A DNA stretch of 64,000 nucleotides from Strigamia acuminata (GCA_949358305.1 OX442316.1:14072001-14136000), one strand, 5' to 3'; counted from the first letter of the stretch, positions 39,529 to 51,077 are shown. Program-made: numbers and translations. Notes: generated from the letters alone by a model not told the origin.

Positions 39529-41698
39529 GTTTGTATGCTTTCTGTAGATGGGAAACGGTGATAATCTTAATCAACTTAATCAACTTAATCAACTCCTTTC
39601 TGAAATGAAAAAGAAAAATGTACAGAAAATAGCAAAATCATTATGCCGTATTTTCGCGTTTAAGGGCTTCTCACAGATTACTTTTTAGCTTAATTAGTTC
39701 ATTTTGAACCATTTTACAACAGTATAGAAAAATCGGGTTGATAACTGCCTTCAATTCTTGGTTTTGCAGCTCTAAAGTTGGATGTTAGCTATTTTTAAAT
39801 AAGTTTCTAAACTTATGAAAAGGAGTCGTAGTTCACATGCATATGTTGTTGCATCAGCTTCAACGCTTCAAAGCGCAAGCATGAAGTTGAAATATTTCAA
39901 CTTCATGCGTCATGCGTTTTATAAGTCTATGTGAGAATCGTGAAAAGACACACTAAACATACTTCTGGCATTTTGTACTATTTACACCTGAGGTTAGGTA
40001 AAAAGTTTTCAGGTGAGAAGGGAACTGTAACTACAACTAGCTTGAGAAACCCTGGTTCAGCCTACCAGTTTTGAAGCGCTTAATAAATCGGTTTTCACCG
40101 ATGACAATTCTTGGCAGCTAGAATGACCCTGGAATTTTAATTTGTGAAAACTTTTTGTTGATTGTGGTGCCACCTCTTGCCGGTGTTTCAAACAAATCCT
40201 AATGATGTTTGTTTCAAATTGGAAGTTCTCATGACTGTATATGGTTGATTTTCCGATTTTTTGTCGGTAAATTCTCGTATTGAATATACCTTGGGCTTAA
40301 GTAATTGTCGCAATTAGGTCAGCATTCATCTTATTGCCACACACATGATCACTCCCATTTCTCCCATTGGTTAAATGTTTTTTTTCTATTTACACCCTCT
40401 TGATTCCAAAAAATTTTACATACCAGAGAAATGTCTTGACCAGGCTAACTCTAGCTCTTTACCGAAAAATAAATTGTGAATAATGTAATAAATTCATTCT
40501 GCTTAAAGCCGCCGGTTGGCATTTCTTCTAAGAATTAGTGAACTGGGGTTTTCCCGTTTCCATCAAGGCCAACTTCTGCTGCGCAAATAATTGTGCTTCC
40601 ATCGTTCTAACTTTAACAGGAGGTTAAAAAAGTTGTGGGAATAACTAAATAGGTAGGAAATATAGGAACACCTGGCAGTTCCATTTGTTTTGCTTACAGT
40701 AAATGTTGGCATTCAGATATTATTACGAAAAAAAAATACATTATTTGCATACATTTAGTTTTGTTTTGGAAATGTACAAATAATATTTTACTTAAAACAG
40801 TGAACGGAATCAGCAAGTTTTAGGATTGTGGATTTTAGATCATGCTGTATGCCATTAGATTTTGTGAAAGATTTTAACAGTAGCCCTTGTGCAAGTTAGT
40901 AATTTTGCATGTTTGCGTTTCTTCATTCTAATAGCCATTGGCTAACCATTTTGTTTCAGTTTACACCCTTTTGCTTCAAAATTTCTTACTTACTAGAGAG
41001 ATTTCTTGACCAGACCTAGTCCAGCTCTGTGTAAAAATAAAATAAGTATTTGAGTCTAGGAATGAATTTATTTTGCAAAAAGCCAAGAGCTACTCCACTG
41101 GAGTGTCTCTTAAATAAATAAATAAATAAACCTAGTGACAAGATAACCTGGGATAGGATGCAGGCTGACGTAAATAAAAATAAGGGACTCTAGATTTTTG
41201 GGTTTGGTGGTCTTTAATCTGTTGTTTAGGGGTTGGAAATTCTCAGTCTAACGCCACACAGCAACCAACCGGTTACACACACACAGGTAATCTTCAAGGG
41301 TGACGTGGTTGGTATGCTTTACTATTCTGTCGTACTTACTTTGGCCCATGTAGCTGCTCATGGAGGCTGTGGTTGATCCAACACACACCACTGAGCGTCA
41401 CAGTGGTGAATAGGGAGGAGGATAGAGCAGCGGCTGGCTTCCACAGACAACTCTTTTCACTGTCTCGACTCCATATACCACTCAGTTCTCTTCTTTCCCT
41501 CACTAGGTCAGTCCACATTCTACAAGCGTAAGGCTGACATCGGCGCCATTGGGCAGTGTGTGTCAGTGATGCTGGTCACTCTTGGGTGGCCAAGCAGTCA
41601 TAAAATATTAGGAATGTTTTGAATTTATGATTTTATTTTTGCAAACAAATTTTATTTTGATTGTCTCAATTAAGCATTGTACTGTGTCAACCGAGCTA
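39529..41698. repeat. inter-receptor spacer with duplicated flank sequences
   Basis: No gene recognised. It shares segments with other spacers: TTAGTGAACTGGGG with the following TTTCCATCAAGGCCAA (about 40543) recurs near 45728, 51347 and 61513. A run of TAAA repeats at 41115-41131 after CTCCACTGGAGTGTCTC resembles the 3' tail of a non-LTR retroelement. The block 41318-41620 is described separately. Confidence 0.5.
41318..41620. repeat. downstream flank block shared by receptors B and C, copy 1
   Basis: About 300 bp (landmarks TTTGGCCCATGTAGCTGCTC and GGTCACTCTTGGGTGGCCAA) recurs at 46655-46935 with few differences. In both places it lies just downstream of a Toll 3' end, so gene end and flank were copied together. 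Confidence 0.85.
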
Positions 41699-44512
41699 TT
41701 ATAGATCTGAGTTTTCAGTGAATGTAGCATTCAGATATATTGTTTGTCTTTCGGTGACTGGGACACGAGTGTTTTTTGTTCGGGGCATGGATGCACGTAG
41801 CTTTGTCCAGAAGTAAGGCTTCTTGGCTTCGACGTATGTTGTCAATGTTATGAATGTTTTGAATTCCTGATCAACTTTGGACAGGTCGGGAACGTCGTTT
41901 GGCACAACTGCAATCACTCGCCGCACTTTATCTTTGAGTCCCTGTTGGTAAGCGATGTCGAACTCCAACCGACTCCACTGGCTGTTTAAATAATTATCAG
42001 TCAACACGAGGATGGTTCGTCTGCTGCTTTCAACCGATCTGACTATTTGATCGGTTATGAATTCACCGGCGAGCCAGTCTCGGTTGTGAAGGCACAGTTT
42101 GTACGACGGAATGCTCTTTTCCAGACCCGGAACGAGAAAGTCCACGACCCAATCTTCGTCCTCACCACTGTACGAGACGAATGCGTCGTACGCTTTGTCG
42201 GCATCGACGTCTTCTTCGGACACAAACTTCAAACAAATTCCTTTGGAGAACATGTAGTACAAAATTTCTGATTTGTACTTGTTGAAGAGTATGACAATCA
42301 CACTTAGTAAAATTACAAGCGTTATAACCGGTAATAAAAGCCACAACAAATTGAAATTTTTACATATTTGATCAATATCTGTAAAATTATACATTCTGTT
42401 ACCTATTGCACACAACCCTTCGTATTTTTCATTAAAAAGACGTGATTTTACGACAAATTTACTAATTTCGCAGTCGCATTGCCACGGATTATTTGCTAAT
42501 CTGATTTCAGACAAATGAGACACACTCGCAATTGTCGCATCAAATTCAGAAAGGGAATTGTTGTTTAAGTAAAGAATGGACAAGCTTGGTGAAATAGTCA
42601 TGTTTGTTAGTGATTGTAACTGATTGTTAGAGAGGTCTAAGATTGTTAATTGTGACCAAATCGGATCATCTTTTCGTGGTAATGACGAGATTTTATTTTT
42701 AGTTAAATTCAAGCGAATAGCAACTGATGATCCGTACGAATTTATTGTGGGGAAACGAGTCAAGTTGGAATTACTGCAGACGATTGACACAAACGAAAAG
42801 TTTTCTGTATCTTCAACATAACATTGGCATGGATGAGGACATTTTTGTGGATACTCACAAAGTAAATTGTAATGTATTGTTTTCAGAGATACGCCATTCA
42901 TTTCAGGTGGGTGAGAACAGAAGTTATTTTGTGTTTGAAATGTGAATTTTTCGTTCTGATTGCGCAGATACTTAACGAATCTGTTTAATCTGCAGTCACA
43001 CACAAACGGATTGTAGGACAAGTCAAAATTGACTATTTCCACACTATGTTTATATGTATTTTCAAAATGGGTTAGATTTATACGTATAATTTTGTTGCGG
43101 CTCAAATTAACTTTGGGAATTTGTTGAAATTGTTTCAGAGTTTTTTCATCCAATTCTTTAATGTTATTGAATGAAATGTCAACTTTGTCTGTGACTCCAT
43201 CAAACAGTTCATGTGGTATTGTTTCTAAACAGCATTTAGAACATATAAAATTACTGATACGTTCATCATCAGTTATTATATATTTGCTAAGTTCATACAC
43301 CTCGTGACTTAGAAAACAGTTATTTGACATATCAAGTGTTTCGGCATGTTGTACGAAGAGTGTCAGAGGTATTTCAAGTGTTGCGATTTTATTATTACTT
43401 AAATCATAATTAATCCTAGCCTGATGGTGTGGGTAGAATTCGTTTACTTGCTTAAGTTCTTTTATCGAATTATTAGCCAATGAAATTTCTTTCATGTTTT
43501 CACTGTAGGAAAGCAGATCATTGAAGTCAAAGAAACTGATTTCATTCGATTCAAGCCGAATCACTTCCAGTTTATTTAAGTCGCTACGACCTAAACTGAA
43601 TTCTTTAAGTTTGTTATGGCCCATATTTATCTCCACAAGTGAAGGCGAACTTTCAAAAAGTTCATTGGGTACCTGGGTAATTTTATTTTTGCTTACGTCA
43701 AATTTTTTCAAACGCTTATTTTGCGACAACAATTTCTCGGGTAAAGACGAGATGGAGTTGTGAGATAAGTCTAGTACTTGTAAAAATTTCAAATCAAACA
43801 ATGAATCTTCCCGTAGTAAATTCAAATTATTATGCGATAAGTTGAGTTGCTGAATATTTAATGTATCGTTGAAATCAGATCTTGACATGGTACTGACACT
43901 GTTGTGACTGAGATCAAATTTAATCAATTTATCATCGCCATCGCGCCACTTGGGGATTTGATGGAATTTATTAAAACTGAAATCTAATTCTTTGAACGGA
44001 TAAGAAAAGTAAGGTGGCAGGTTTCCTGCAATCGATTGCAAACAATTGTGCGACATTTTTAAGCTACGGGTACGGGTACGGTCATTTAGGAAACGGGTTG
44101 GTGCAAGTACTTTAGTTATGCGTAAGTGGTTAGTTATATTTGAGGGATCACTACAAAAATTAGATATATCAAATGAAAAGCGGTCTAAATTACCGGGTGT
44201 CACTTTTGGGACAAACCATTCTATAAACTTGAATGGTGTTGAGCCATTCAGACCACTAATTTTCACTTTTAATAACATTGTTTTGTCCATTTTGTATGTG
44301 AAGGAAATTTGTTGAGGAGACCATTCAATACACACAACTGATATGGTTAAAGATCGATTGCTCGCATGACATGTACACGATTTATCCAATGCGGTACGGT
44401 CAAGCCGTGATGTACATGTTATTTGACTCGAACAGCTGTAAGTTGAATGAACAAGCCTTGCTGAAGTAATCAGGCACATCCAAATCCAAAGGTGGTTAGA
44501 AGTATCGCACAT
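41699..44512 (-). CDS. Toll-like receptor B, intronless
   Basis: 937 aa. The signal peptide MCDTSNHLWIWMCL... ends near residue 24. Leucine-rich repeats lead to an LRRCT (FVCDCRLNRF), an LRRNT (CPHPCQC), a second LRR block, an LRRCT (WQCDCEISK), a transmembrane segment (about 720-744) and a TIR from 775 (YDAFVSYSGEDEDW). The TIR keeps LCLHNRDWLAGEF and YFWTKLRASMP. The front half resembles receptor D (same leader), while the last third, including NRMYNFTDIDQIC and the transmembrane segment, is nearly that of C. The start is the ATG of the conserved MCDTSN leader. A conserved donor-bearing segment at 45330 is a candidate 5' noncoding exon, joined to an acceptor just upstream of the ATG. Confidence 0.93.
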   Translation of the reverse strand: MCDTSNHLWIWMCLITSARLVHSTYSCSSQITCTSRLDRTALDKSCTCHASNRSLTISVVCIEWSPQQISFTYKMDKTMLLKVKISGLNGSTPFKFIEWFVPKVTPGNLDRFSFDISNFCSDPSNITNHLRITKVLAPTRFLNDRTRTRSLKMSHNCLQSIAGNLPPYFSYPFKELDFSFNKFHQIPKWRDGDDKLIKFDLSHNSVSTMSRSDFNDTLNIQQLNLSHNNLNLLREDSLFDLKFLQVLDLSHNSISSLPEKLLSQNKRLKKFDVSKNKITQVPNELFESSPSLVEINMGHNKLKEFSLGRSDLNKLEVIRLESNEISFFDFNDLLSYSENMKEISLANNSIKELKQVNEFYPHHQARINYDLSNNKIATLEIPLTLFVQHAETLDMSNNCFLSHEVYELSKYIITDDERISNFICSKCCLETIPHELFDGVTDKVDISFNNIKELDEKTLKQFQQIPKVNLSRNKIIRINLTHFENTYKHSVEIVNFDLSYNPFVCDCRLNRFVKYLRNQNEKFTFQTQNNFCSHPPEMNGVSLKTIHYNLLCEYPQKCPHPCQCYVEDTENFSFVSIVCSNSNLTRFPTINSYGSSVAIRLNLTKNKISSLPRKDDPIWSQLTILDLSNNQLQSLTNMTISPSLSILYLNNNSLSEFDATIASVSHLSEIRLANNPWQCDCEISKFVVKSRLFNEKYEGLCAIGNRMYNFTDIDQICKNFNLLWLLLPVITLVILLSVIVILFNKYKSEILYYMFSKGICLKFVSEEDVDADKAYDAFVSYSGEDEDWVVDFLVPGLEKSIPSYKLCLHNRDWLAGEFITDQIVRSVESSRRTILVLTDNYLNSQWSRLEFDIAYQQGLKDKVRRVIAVVPNDVPDLSKVDQEFKTFITLTTYVEAKKPYFWTKLRASMPRTKNTRVPVTERQTIYLNATFTENSDL

Positions 44513-44827
44513 CTTGCTGTGTTTTCTCTAATTTGCAAACTGTATGAAGAATTCAGCGTTTTCACAAACAGAAACTGTAATCGACGACTTTTATCTGAAA
44601 TGATTGACTAGTGAGTTATTTGCATACAAAAGTGAACTTTATTGGGCTTCTTAAATTGTGGGTGGTGAGTGGTAAGTGAATATAGGGGTCGCGAAAAATT
44701 TGGCAACAGTAAAAGGTTTCTGGATGCTTACCCACAAACTAAATTAAAATTAAACGCATTATCAATCTGTGGTGTTGCCATGTTGCTTCATTGCATGATT
44801 TGTTATCTGTAAATGTTTGATTTATAC

Positions 44828-45272
44828 CAGCGTTTCTCAAACTGTGGGGCGCGAGCTGATTTTTGGTGGGGCGCAACGAGTGTTCAATCACTTTTTCACC
44901 CAAATTTTTCGATCTCAGATTTTTTTTCTTCAATTTTTGCCAATTCCAATTCTAACTTACTGACTATAATTGATTGCAATATATCACAGGTTGGCAAAAG
45001 CTACAAAACCCTCTGAAATCTTCACAAAAACTTCCCAAAAATCACTCAAAATTTACAAAAGCCATCCAAAATTCTCCCAAAACCAGCCAAAACTCTCAAA
45101 AATGGAGGTTTGTAGCTATTTCCCAAAGTGATGAATTTTGTAGCATGGGAAAATAGTAACAATCTGTCGTAGTTCGGTTTAAAAAAATTTAATGCACCGA
45201 TGATGAAGTGGGGCGCGAAAGATCGCCTGTCTTAAAAATGGGTCGCAATGCTAAAAAGTTTGTGAACCCCTG
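44828..45272. mobile_element. hAT-like nonautonomous element (445 bp)
   Basis: The left end is CAGCGTTTCTCAAACT; the right end on the complement is CAGGGGTTCACAAACT. Target duplications are ATTTATAC (44820-44827) and ATCTATAC (45273-45280), 8 bp with one mismatch. No transposase frame. It lies in the presumed 5'UTR intron of receptor B, at the same position where a different element sits upstream of receptor D. Confidence 0.85.
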
Positions 45273-45329
45273 ATCTATACGTCTATTTTAACTTATCTAC
45301 TCACTGTATATTGGATAGGAAGGACTCAC

Positions 45330-45400
45330 CGTGCTGATCATCTGTTCCCACAAAATCGAACTGCGGAATATTAATGCGACGGGTATTGATTAAATATTTC
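45330..45400 (-). other. candidate 5' noncoding exon of receptor B
   Basis: The minus-strand sequence ending GATCAGCACG at 45330 is followed by a strong donor, GTGAGTCC. The same segment with the same donor occurs upstream of receptor D (61103). Conservation at both paralogues suggests a spliced leader exon; its upstream limit is not visible. Confidence 0.35.
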
Positions 45401-46654
45401 GAGTTGTTTCGAGATCACAAAGGTTTATCTGGGCGCTGACACAGTCTCCATCAAACCACACGAGTAGTGTTATCCCTGTTTAATTAATTTTAATCTTTGA
45501 TATTAATATCACCATAGAAACAGTTTGCTGTGCTGATAACTTGTTTCTTTCCTTTCGTGGTTATTTATTTTCAGGGATGTCCTTGGGAATAGACGCAGAA
45601 ATTATTTTTACGTACTTACACGTTGACTCTCTTGACTGAGATCGCTTTCCAAAAAAACAAAATGAATCACGTAATAAATTCATTCTACGAAACGCCGTGG
45701 GTTAGCGTTTCTTCCAACTGTAATAATTAGTGAACAGGGGTTTTTCCTTTCCCATCAAGGCCAATTTTCGCTGCGCAAATAATTGTGCTTTCATTGTTGT
45801 AACTTGAAGAGAAGGTTAAAAGAGTTGTGGAAATAACTAAAAAAGTAGAAAGTAGAGTGTTATGTATTGATAATATCTAATTAAACCTAGGCTTAAGTGT
45901 TGCTACGGTAATATGCAGCAATACCATGTGAAATTATTAATTTTTGTTTAATTTAATTTATTTATTAACATCACCGAGTAACAATTGTGCAATTTGCTAG
46001 GCATTTGGTGCCTAGCAACTTCATTCAAGCTGCAATAAATATACAGCAAAAACACATCTCTTTTTTTGTCTCCTGAAACACAATAAATATACAGCAAAAA
46101 CACATTTTTTTTTTGTCTTCTGAAACACAATAAATATACAGCAAAAACACATTTTTGTATTTTTCTCTTGAAACACGGGCTTAGTTCAATGGAACTCAGG
46201 CTAAATCTCCAAGTACATAAACATAAACATGCCTGACTGTCAGACTCGCACTCTTCATCACAATACACTTCATAAATGAAATCAAAAGGGAAAAAAACAT
46301 TTTTTGTTTATGAGATGGCTTTTCGTGGCTAGTAAATAAGTATCACTGAAAAAAATTCAATGCGCCGGGTATGAAGTATTTATTTATTTTCCCGAAAACT
46401 AATTTTGCGCTTTTTATCTGGTTAAGTGCTGGGCCCGATTAAATGCCGGGTTTCAAATTACCGCCGGGTGGGTCGGATGAAAAAAACATATAAACGCCAG
46501 GGCGTTTAAACGAGGCGGTACGGTATACTCTGTTGCTTAAAACTTGTGATAAACTCCTATTGGATATTGAACTTGTCTGCAGCCATTCCAGTATGGATAC
46601 AAATGAACAATAGATAAGTAGTTTTATAAATGCATCAACCCACCACGAGTGGTA
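45401..46654. repeat. inter-receptor spacer, duplicated flanks
   Basis: Closely related sequence recurs at 50540-51590, 53220-53620 and 61170-61580. It has three short direct repeats of ATAAATATACAGCAAAAACAC (about 46035-46150). Around 46430-46530 an insertion with GGGCCCGATTAAATGCCGGG is absent from the related sequence at 53610. Minus-strand donors GTAAGTACG near 45615, 51190 and 61400 are conserved. No gene recognised. Confidence 0.5.
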
Positions 46655-46935
46655 TGCTTTACTATTCTGCCGTACTTACTTTGGCCCATGTAGCTGCTCA
46701 TGGAGGCTGTGGTTGATCCAAAACACACCACTGAGCGTCCCAGTGGTGAATAGGTAGGAGGATGGAGCAGCGGCTGGCTTCCACGGACAACTCTCTTCAC
46801 TCTCGACTCCCTATACCACTCAGCTCCTTTCTTTTCCTCACTAGGTCAGTGCACACTCTACAAGCGTAGGTCTGACATCGGGGTCATTGGGCAGTGTGTG
46901 TCAGTGATGCTGGTCACTCTTGGGTGGCCAAACAG
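46655..46935. repeat. downstream flank block shared by receptors B and C, copy 2
   Basis: Second copy of the block at 41318-41620, immediately downstream of receptor C. Confidence 0.85.
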
Positions 46936-47039
46936 TCATAAAATGTTAGGAATGTTTTGAATTCATGATTTTATTTTTGCAAACTTTAAATAATTTTATT
47001 TTGATTGTCTCAATTAAGCATTGTACTGTGTCGACTGAG

Positions 47040-49820
47040 CTATGATAGATCTGAGTTCTCAGTGAATGTAGCATTCAGATATATTGTTTGTCTTTCGGTG
47101 ACTGGGACACGAGTGTTTTTCGTTCGGGGCATGGATGCACGTAGCTTTGTCCAGAAGTAAGGTTTCTTGGCTTCGACGTATGTTGTCAATGTTATAAATG
47201 TTTTGAATTCCTGGTCGATCTTCGACAGGTCGGGAAGCTCGTTTGGCACAACTGCGATCACTCGCCGCACTTTATCTTTGAGTCCTTGCTGGTAAGCGAT
47301 GTCGAACTCAAAACGACTCCACTGGCTGTTTAAATAATTGTCAGTCAACACGAGGATGGTTCGTCTGCTGCTTTCAACCGATCTGACTATTTGATCGGTT
47401 ATGAATTCACCCGCAAGCCAGTCTCGGTTGTGAAGACACAGTTTGTACGACGGAACGCCCGTTTCCAGACTCGGGACGAGAAAGTCCACAACCCAGTCTT
47501 CGTCCTCACTACTGTACGAGACGAATGCGTCGTACGCTTTGTCGGCATCAACGTCTTCTTCGGACACAAACCTCAAACATATTCCTTTGGAAAACATGTA
47601 GTACAAAATTTCAGATTTGTACTTGATGAAGAGTATGACAATCACACTTAGTAAAATTACAAGCGTTATAACCGGTAATAAAAGCCACAACAAATTGAAA
47701 TTTTTACAAATCTGATCAAAATCGGTGAAATTATACATTCTGTTTTCTACTGTACACAACAATTCGTATTTTCCATCAAAATGAAGTGATTTTACGACAA
47801 ATTTACTCATTTCACAGTCACATTTCCACGGATTATTTGCTAATGTGATTTCAGATAAATTAGACGAACTTGTAAATATTGCATCAAATCCAGACAGGGA
47901 ATTATTGTTTAAGTAAAGCTTTGATAGGTTTGGTGAAATTGTCATGTGTTTAAGTGATTTTAATTGGTTGTAAGAGAGGTCTAAGATTGATAACTGTGAC
48001 CATATTGGATCATTGTTTTGTGGTAATGAAGAAATTTTATTGCGGGTTAAATTTAAGTGGACAGTAACCGATGAACCGTATGAATGTATTTTGGGGAAAC
48101 GAGTCAAGTTGGAATTACTGCATACAATGGATACATAGCGAACGTTATTAAGATCATCAACACTACAGTGACAACTAGCTGGACAGTTTTTGGGATACTC
48201 ACAAAATAAATTATTATCTATTCTATTCAGAGATACACCGTTCATTTCGGGTGGGAATGAACAGAAATTGTTTTTTGTATCAAAACGGAATTTTGCATTC
48301 GGATTGCGCAGATAATTGACGAATTTGTTTAATCTGCAATCACACACGAATGGATTGTGAGACAAGTCAAAATTGACTAATTTGGTCTTATATTTGTATG
48401 TAATTTCAAAGAGAGTTAAATTTATAAGAGCAATTTTGTTGTGGCTCAAAATAACTTGGGAAACGTTTTGAAATGTTTTCAGATCAGTTCCATTTAATTT
48501 GCTAATGTTATTGAATGAAATGTCAATGCTATTGGTTACGCCATCAAACATGCCGTATTGAATTTCATCTATACAACAATTAGAACATTTATAGTTTTTT
48601 ATGTATTCAAAAGGTTGTGGATCATAATCAACGAGATACATTTCGGGACAATTATTTGACATGTCCAGTGTGTCGGCAATCTGAATGTATTTGGTAGGAG
48701 GTAGCCTTATTATTTTAAATTTATTATTTCTTAGATCATAATTAATGGCGGAATCATGATGTGTGACTCTTTGACTATAACCACTTATCGAATTATTGGT
48801 TAATGTAAGTTCTTTCAAATTTTTGCAACTTGAAAGTTCTTGTAAATCAACGGTATTAATGTCATTCGAATCGAGTCGTAGCACTTCCAAGCTCTCTAAG
48901 TACGCGACATTTAAATCTATTTTTTTAATTGTGTTGTGGCTGAAATTTATTTCCACAATTGTTCTGGAATTATGAAAAAAATGTTTGTATATCTCTACGA
49001 GTTTATTATTGTTCAAGTAAATTTTTTTTAAAAATTTGTTTTTAGACAACAATGAGTTGGGTATTGACGAGATAGAGTTGTGAGATAAATCTAATTCTTC
49101 TAAAAATTGCAAATCAAATAATAAATCTTCTGGTAATGAACTCAAATTGTTATGCGATAAGTTGAGTTGCTTAATGCTTAATGTTTCGATTAAATCAATT
49201 TTTGACACGTTACTGATAATGTTGTTACTCAGGTCGTACTTATCGAGGGAACTTAAACCGGTTATGCCCCCGGGTATTTCAGTGAATTTATTAAAACTGA
49301 AATCTAATTCTCTCAAAAATGGGTGGTTCGTCATGTCTCCAACAATAGAGTGCAAACAGTTGTTGGACATTTTTATGTTTGTTATATGGAATGTTATAGA
49401 TAAGGTTCCATAAAATAATACGGATAGATTGATGTAATTATTTGTTTTTAAGGGATCGGTGCAAAAATTAGATATCTCGATTGAATAGCTATTAGAGGGG
49501 GACAAAATTGTGGGAATTAACGCGTCAAGAAATTCGAATGGCATTCCACCTTCGGGTCCATTTACAATCACTTTTGTAGAGCTGCTTTGGTCCGGTTTCA
49601 CTTCTAATGAAAAAGGGTGAGGGGACCATTCGCCGCACACGATTAAGACTGTGTAAGATTGGTTGCGAAGACATGTACACGATTTATCCAATGAGTCACA
49701 GGAATCTTTTGGTTGACACGATATTAGACCAGAACAGTTTAACGAATGTACGGGCGTTGTTGACATCAGGGAAATCCAAATCCATAGTGCAGGAAAATGG
49801 TAATTGGTTGCACCAAACAT
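47040..49820 (-). CDS. Toll-like receptor C, intronless
   Basis: 926 aa from the ATG at 49820 (MFGATNYHF...), chosen because it matches the leader of receptor A. The frame is open a further 37 codons upstream without matching receptor A, and that part spans a 3' acceptor and likely 5'UTR. Signal peptide, leucine-rich repeats, LRRCT (FVCDCRLNKF), LRRNT (CPASCHC), second LRR block, LRRCT (WKCDCEMSK), transmembrane segment (about 709-731) and TIR from 763 follow. The front two thirds is nearly identical to receptor A. From about the second LRR block onward it matches receptor B (SNSNLTRFP, FNLLWLLLPVITL, tail NATFTENSDL). It reads as a recombinant of the two subfamilies. No breaks seen. Confidence 0.93.
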   Translation of the reverse strand: MFGATNYHFPALWIWISLMSTTPVHSLNCSGLISCQPKDSCDSLDKSCTCLRNQSYTVLIVCGEWSPHPFSLEVKPDQSSSTKVIVNGPEGGMPFEFLDALIPTILSPSNSYSIEISNFCTDPLKTNNYINLSVLFYGTLSITFHITNIKMSNNCLHSIVGDMTNHPFLRELDFSFNKFTEIPGGITGLSSLDKYDLSNNIISNVSKIDLIETLSIKQLNLSHNNLSSLPEDLLFDLQFLEELDLSHNSISSIPNSLLSKNKFLKKIYLNNNKLVEIYKHFFHNSRTIVEINFSHNTIKKIDLNVAYLESLEVLRLDSNDINTVDLQELSSCKNLKELTLTNNSISGYSQRVTHHDSAINYDLRNNKFKIIRLPPTKYIQIADTLDMSNNCPEMYLVDYDPQPFEYIKNYKCSNCCIDEIQYGMFDGVTNSIDISFNNISKLNGTDLKTFQNVSQVILSHNKIALINLTLFEITYKYKTKLVNFDLSHNPFVCDCRLNKFVNYLRNPNAKFRFDTKNNFCSFPPEMNGVSLNRIDNNLFCEYPKNCPASCHCSVDDLNNVRYVSIVCSNSNLTRFPKIHSYGSSVTVHLNLTRNKISSLPQNNDPIWSQLSILDLSYNQLKSLKHMTISPNLSKLYLNNNSLSGFDAIFTSSSNLSEITLANNPWKCDCEMSKFVVKSLHFDGKYELLCTVENRMYNFTDFDQICKNFNLLWLLLPVITLVILLSVIVILFIKYKSEILYYMFSKGICLRFVSEEDVDADKAYDAFVSYSSEDEDWVVDFLVPSLETGVPSYKLCLHNRDWLAGEFITDQIVRSVESSRRTILVLTDNYLNSQWSRFEFDIAYQQGLKDKVRRVIAVVPNELPDLSKIDQEFKTFITLTTYVEAKKPYFWTKLRASMPRTKNTRVPVTERQTIYLNATFTENSDLS

Positions 49821-50591
49821 GTTGGTAAGCTTTCTGTTGATGGGAAACGGTTTGATAATTTCGGTGGTTGCAAAACACAACTTAATCAACTCTTTCCTGA
49901 AACGAAAAAGAAAAATGTGCAGAAGTAGCAAATCATTATACCGTTTTTCAGCGCTTAATTGTCACGCTTTAATTGTGGTTGCCCTCGATTTATCGTGATA
50001 AGTTTTCATTGAGAGCTTTTGTTGCTTGTGGTACTACCTGCTGCCGGTGTTTCAAACAAATCCTAATGGCGTTTGTGTCAAATTGGTATTCTTTACTACC
50101 CCACCACCCCGTTTAATTGCCCGGGCATTTAATTCTTTTATGAGCCGCCTCCCTCGGCGCCAATTTGAAGCTCGGCATTTATTCGGGCCCGGAGCATAAC
50201 GGAAAAATCGCCAATTTTTTGTGCAAAATGGTGATTTTTCCGTTAAAATTTTACCGGACCCAGCGCTTATTCAGGGCTAATTTCTGAAATCGCTGCTGAT
50301 CTCCCGGCGCTTAAACAGGATCGGTGATTAAATGAACCCCGGCTGTTATACGAAGTGCTACAGTATTTTGTATTGGTAAGTTCTGTATCAAATACACCTT
50401 GGTTTCGAATAATTGTTGAAATTAGGTCAGCACTCTTCTTTTGTCACACAAGATCACTCAAATTTCTTCCATTGGTTAAGCGTTTTGTCTCAATTTACGC
50501 CCACTTGATTCTAAAAAATTGTACTTATCGTACCCGATAAGTATCAGTAGTGTTATCTCTGTTTAATTAATTTTAATTTTTGATGTTATTA
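49821..50591. other. receptor C 5' flank
   Basis: A minus-strand acceptor (CGTTTCAG, near 49897) precedes the likely 5'UTR. From 50100 to 50345 is a GC-richer block with roughly inverted ends (CCCCGTTTAATTGCCC and, on the complement, CCGGGGTTCATTTAATCACC), possibly another small inserted element. Confidence 0.4.
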
Positions 50592-51077
50592 GAGTTTGTG
50601 GGATGCATTTTTTCCATATTTTTCTCTACGTTACACTATTTTAGTCCCATATCGTTAGGGAAAAATCTTTAGTGTATCGTTTTCAACACTAAATTAAAAT
50701 ATAGCGCAGCCAATCAGAATTGAGAACACTATATTGTTAGCTTCGCCATTGCAAATGGCGATTATTTTGTTGTCCCGATCAAACACATCACAGTCATAGG
50801 TACGTAGATTGAAAATAAGTGAGGCCCAAAATTGAATTTTAGGCCCAAAACCATACTTTATAGGCACAATAGTGGAATTTTATACAGAAATTTGCACATT
50901 TACGCCCCCAAAGTAAATTTTTAGGCCCAAAATTAGTAACTGTCAGTAGTTGGCTGAAATAGTGTAGTGATAAGGGAAAAGTGCAGCTCGCAAAAACTTA
51001 ATTTATCATTTTTCCCTTACACTATTTTTATACCTTATAGTGTTTAACTTAAAAGGAAAAATGCATCCCGCAAACTC
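50592..51077. mobile_element. inverted-repeat element (486 bp) with empty paralogous sites
   Basis: The left end GAGTTTGTGGGATGCATTTT mirrors the complement of the right end, GAGTTTGCGGGATGCATTTT. The paralogous spacers at about 45505 and 61290 read continuous TATTAATATCACC where this one is interrupted. No coding capacity. The superfamily is unclear because the target duplication is short or eroded. Confidence 0.75.

Noticed and set aside
49821-49931. 37-residue N-terminal extension of Toll C
   Set aside because: It crosses a clear acceptor-like site and lies upstream of the leader methionine shared with Toll A; more likely 5'UTR and intron.
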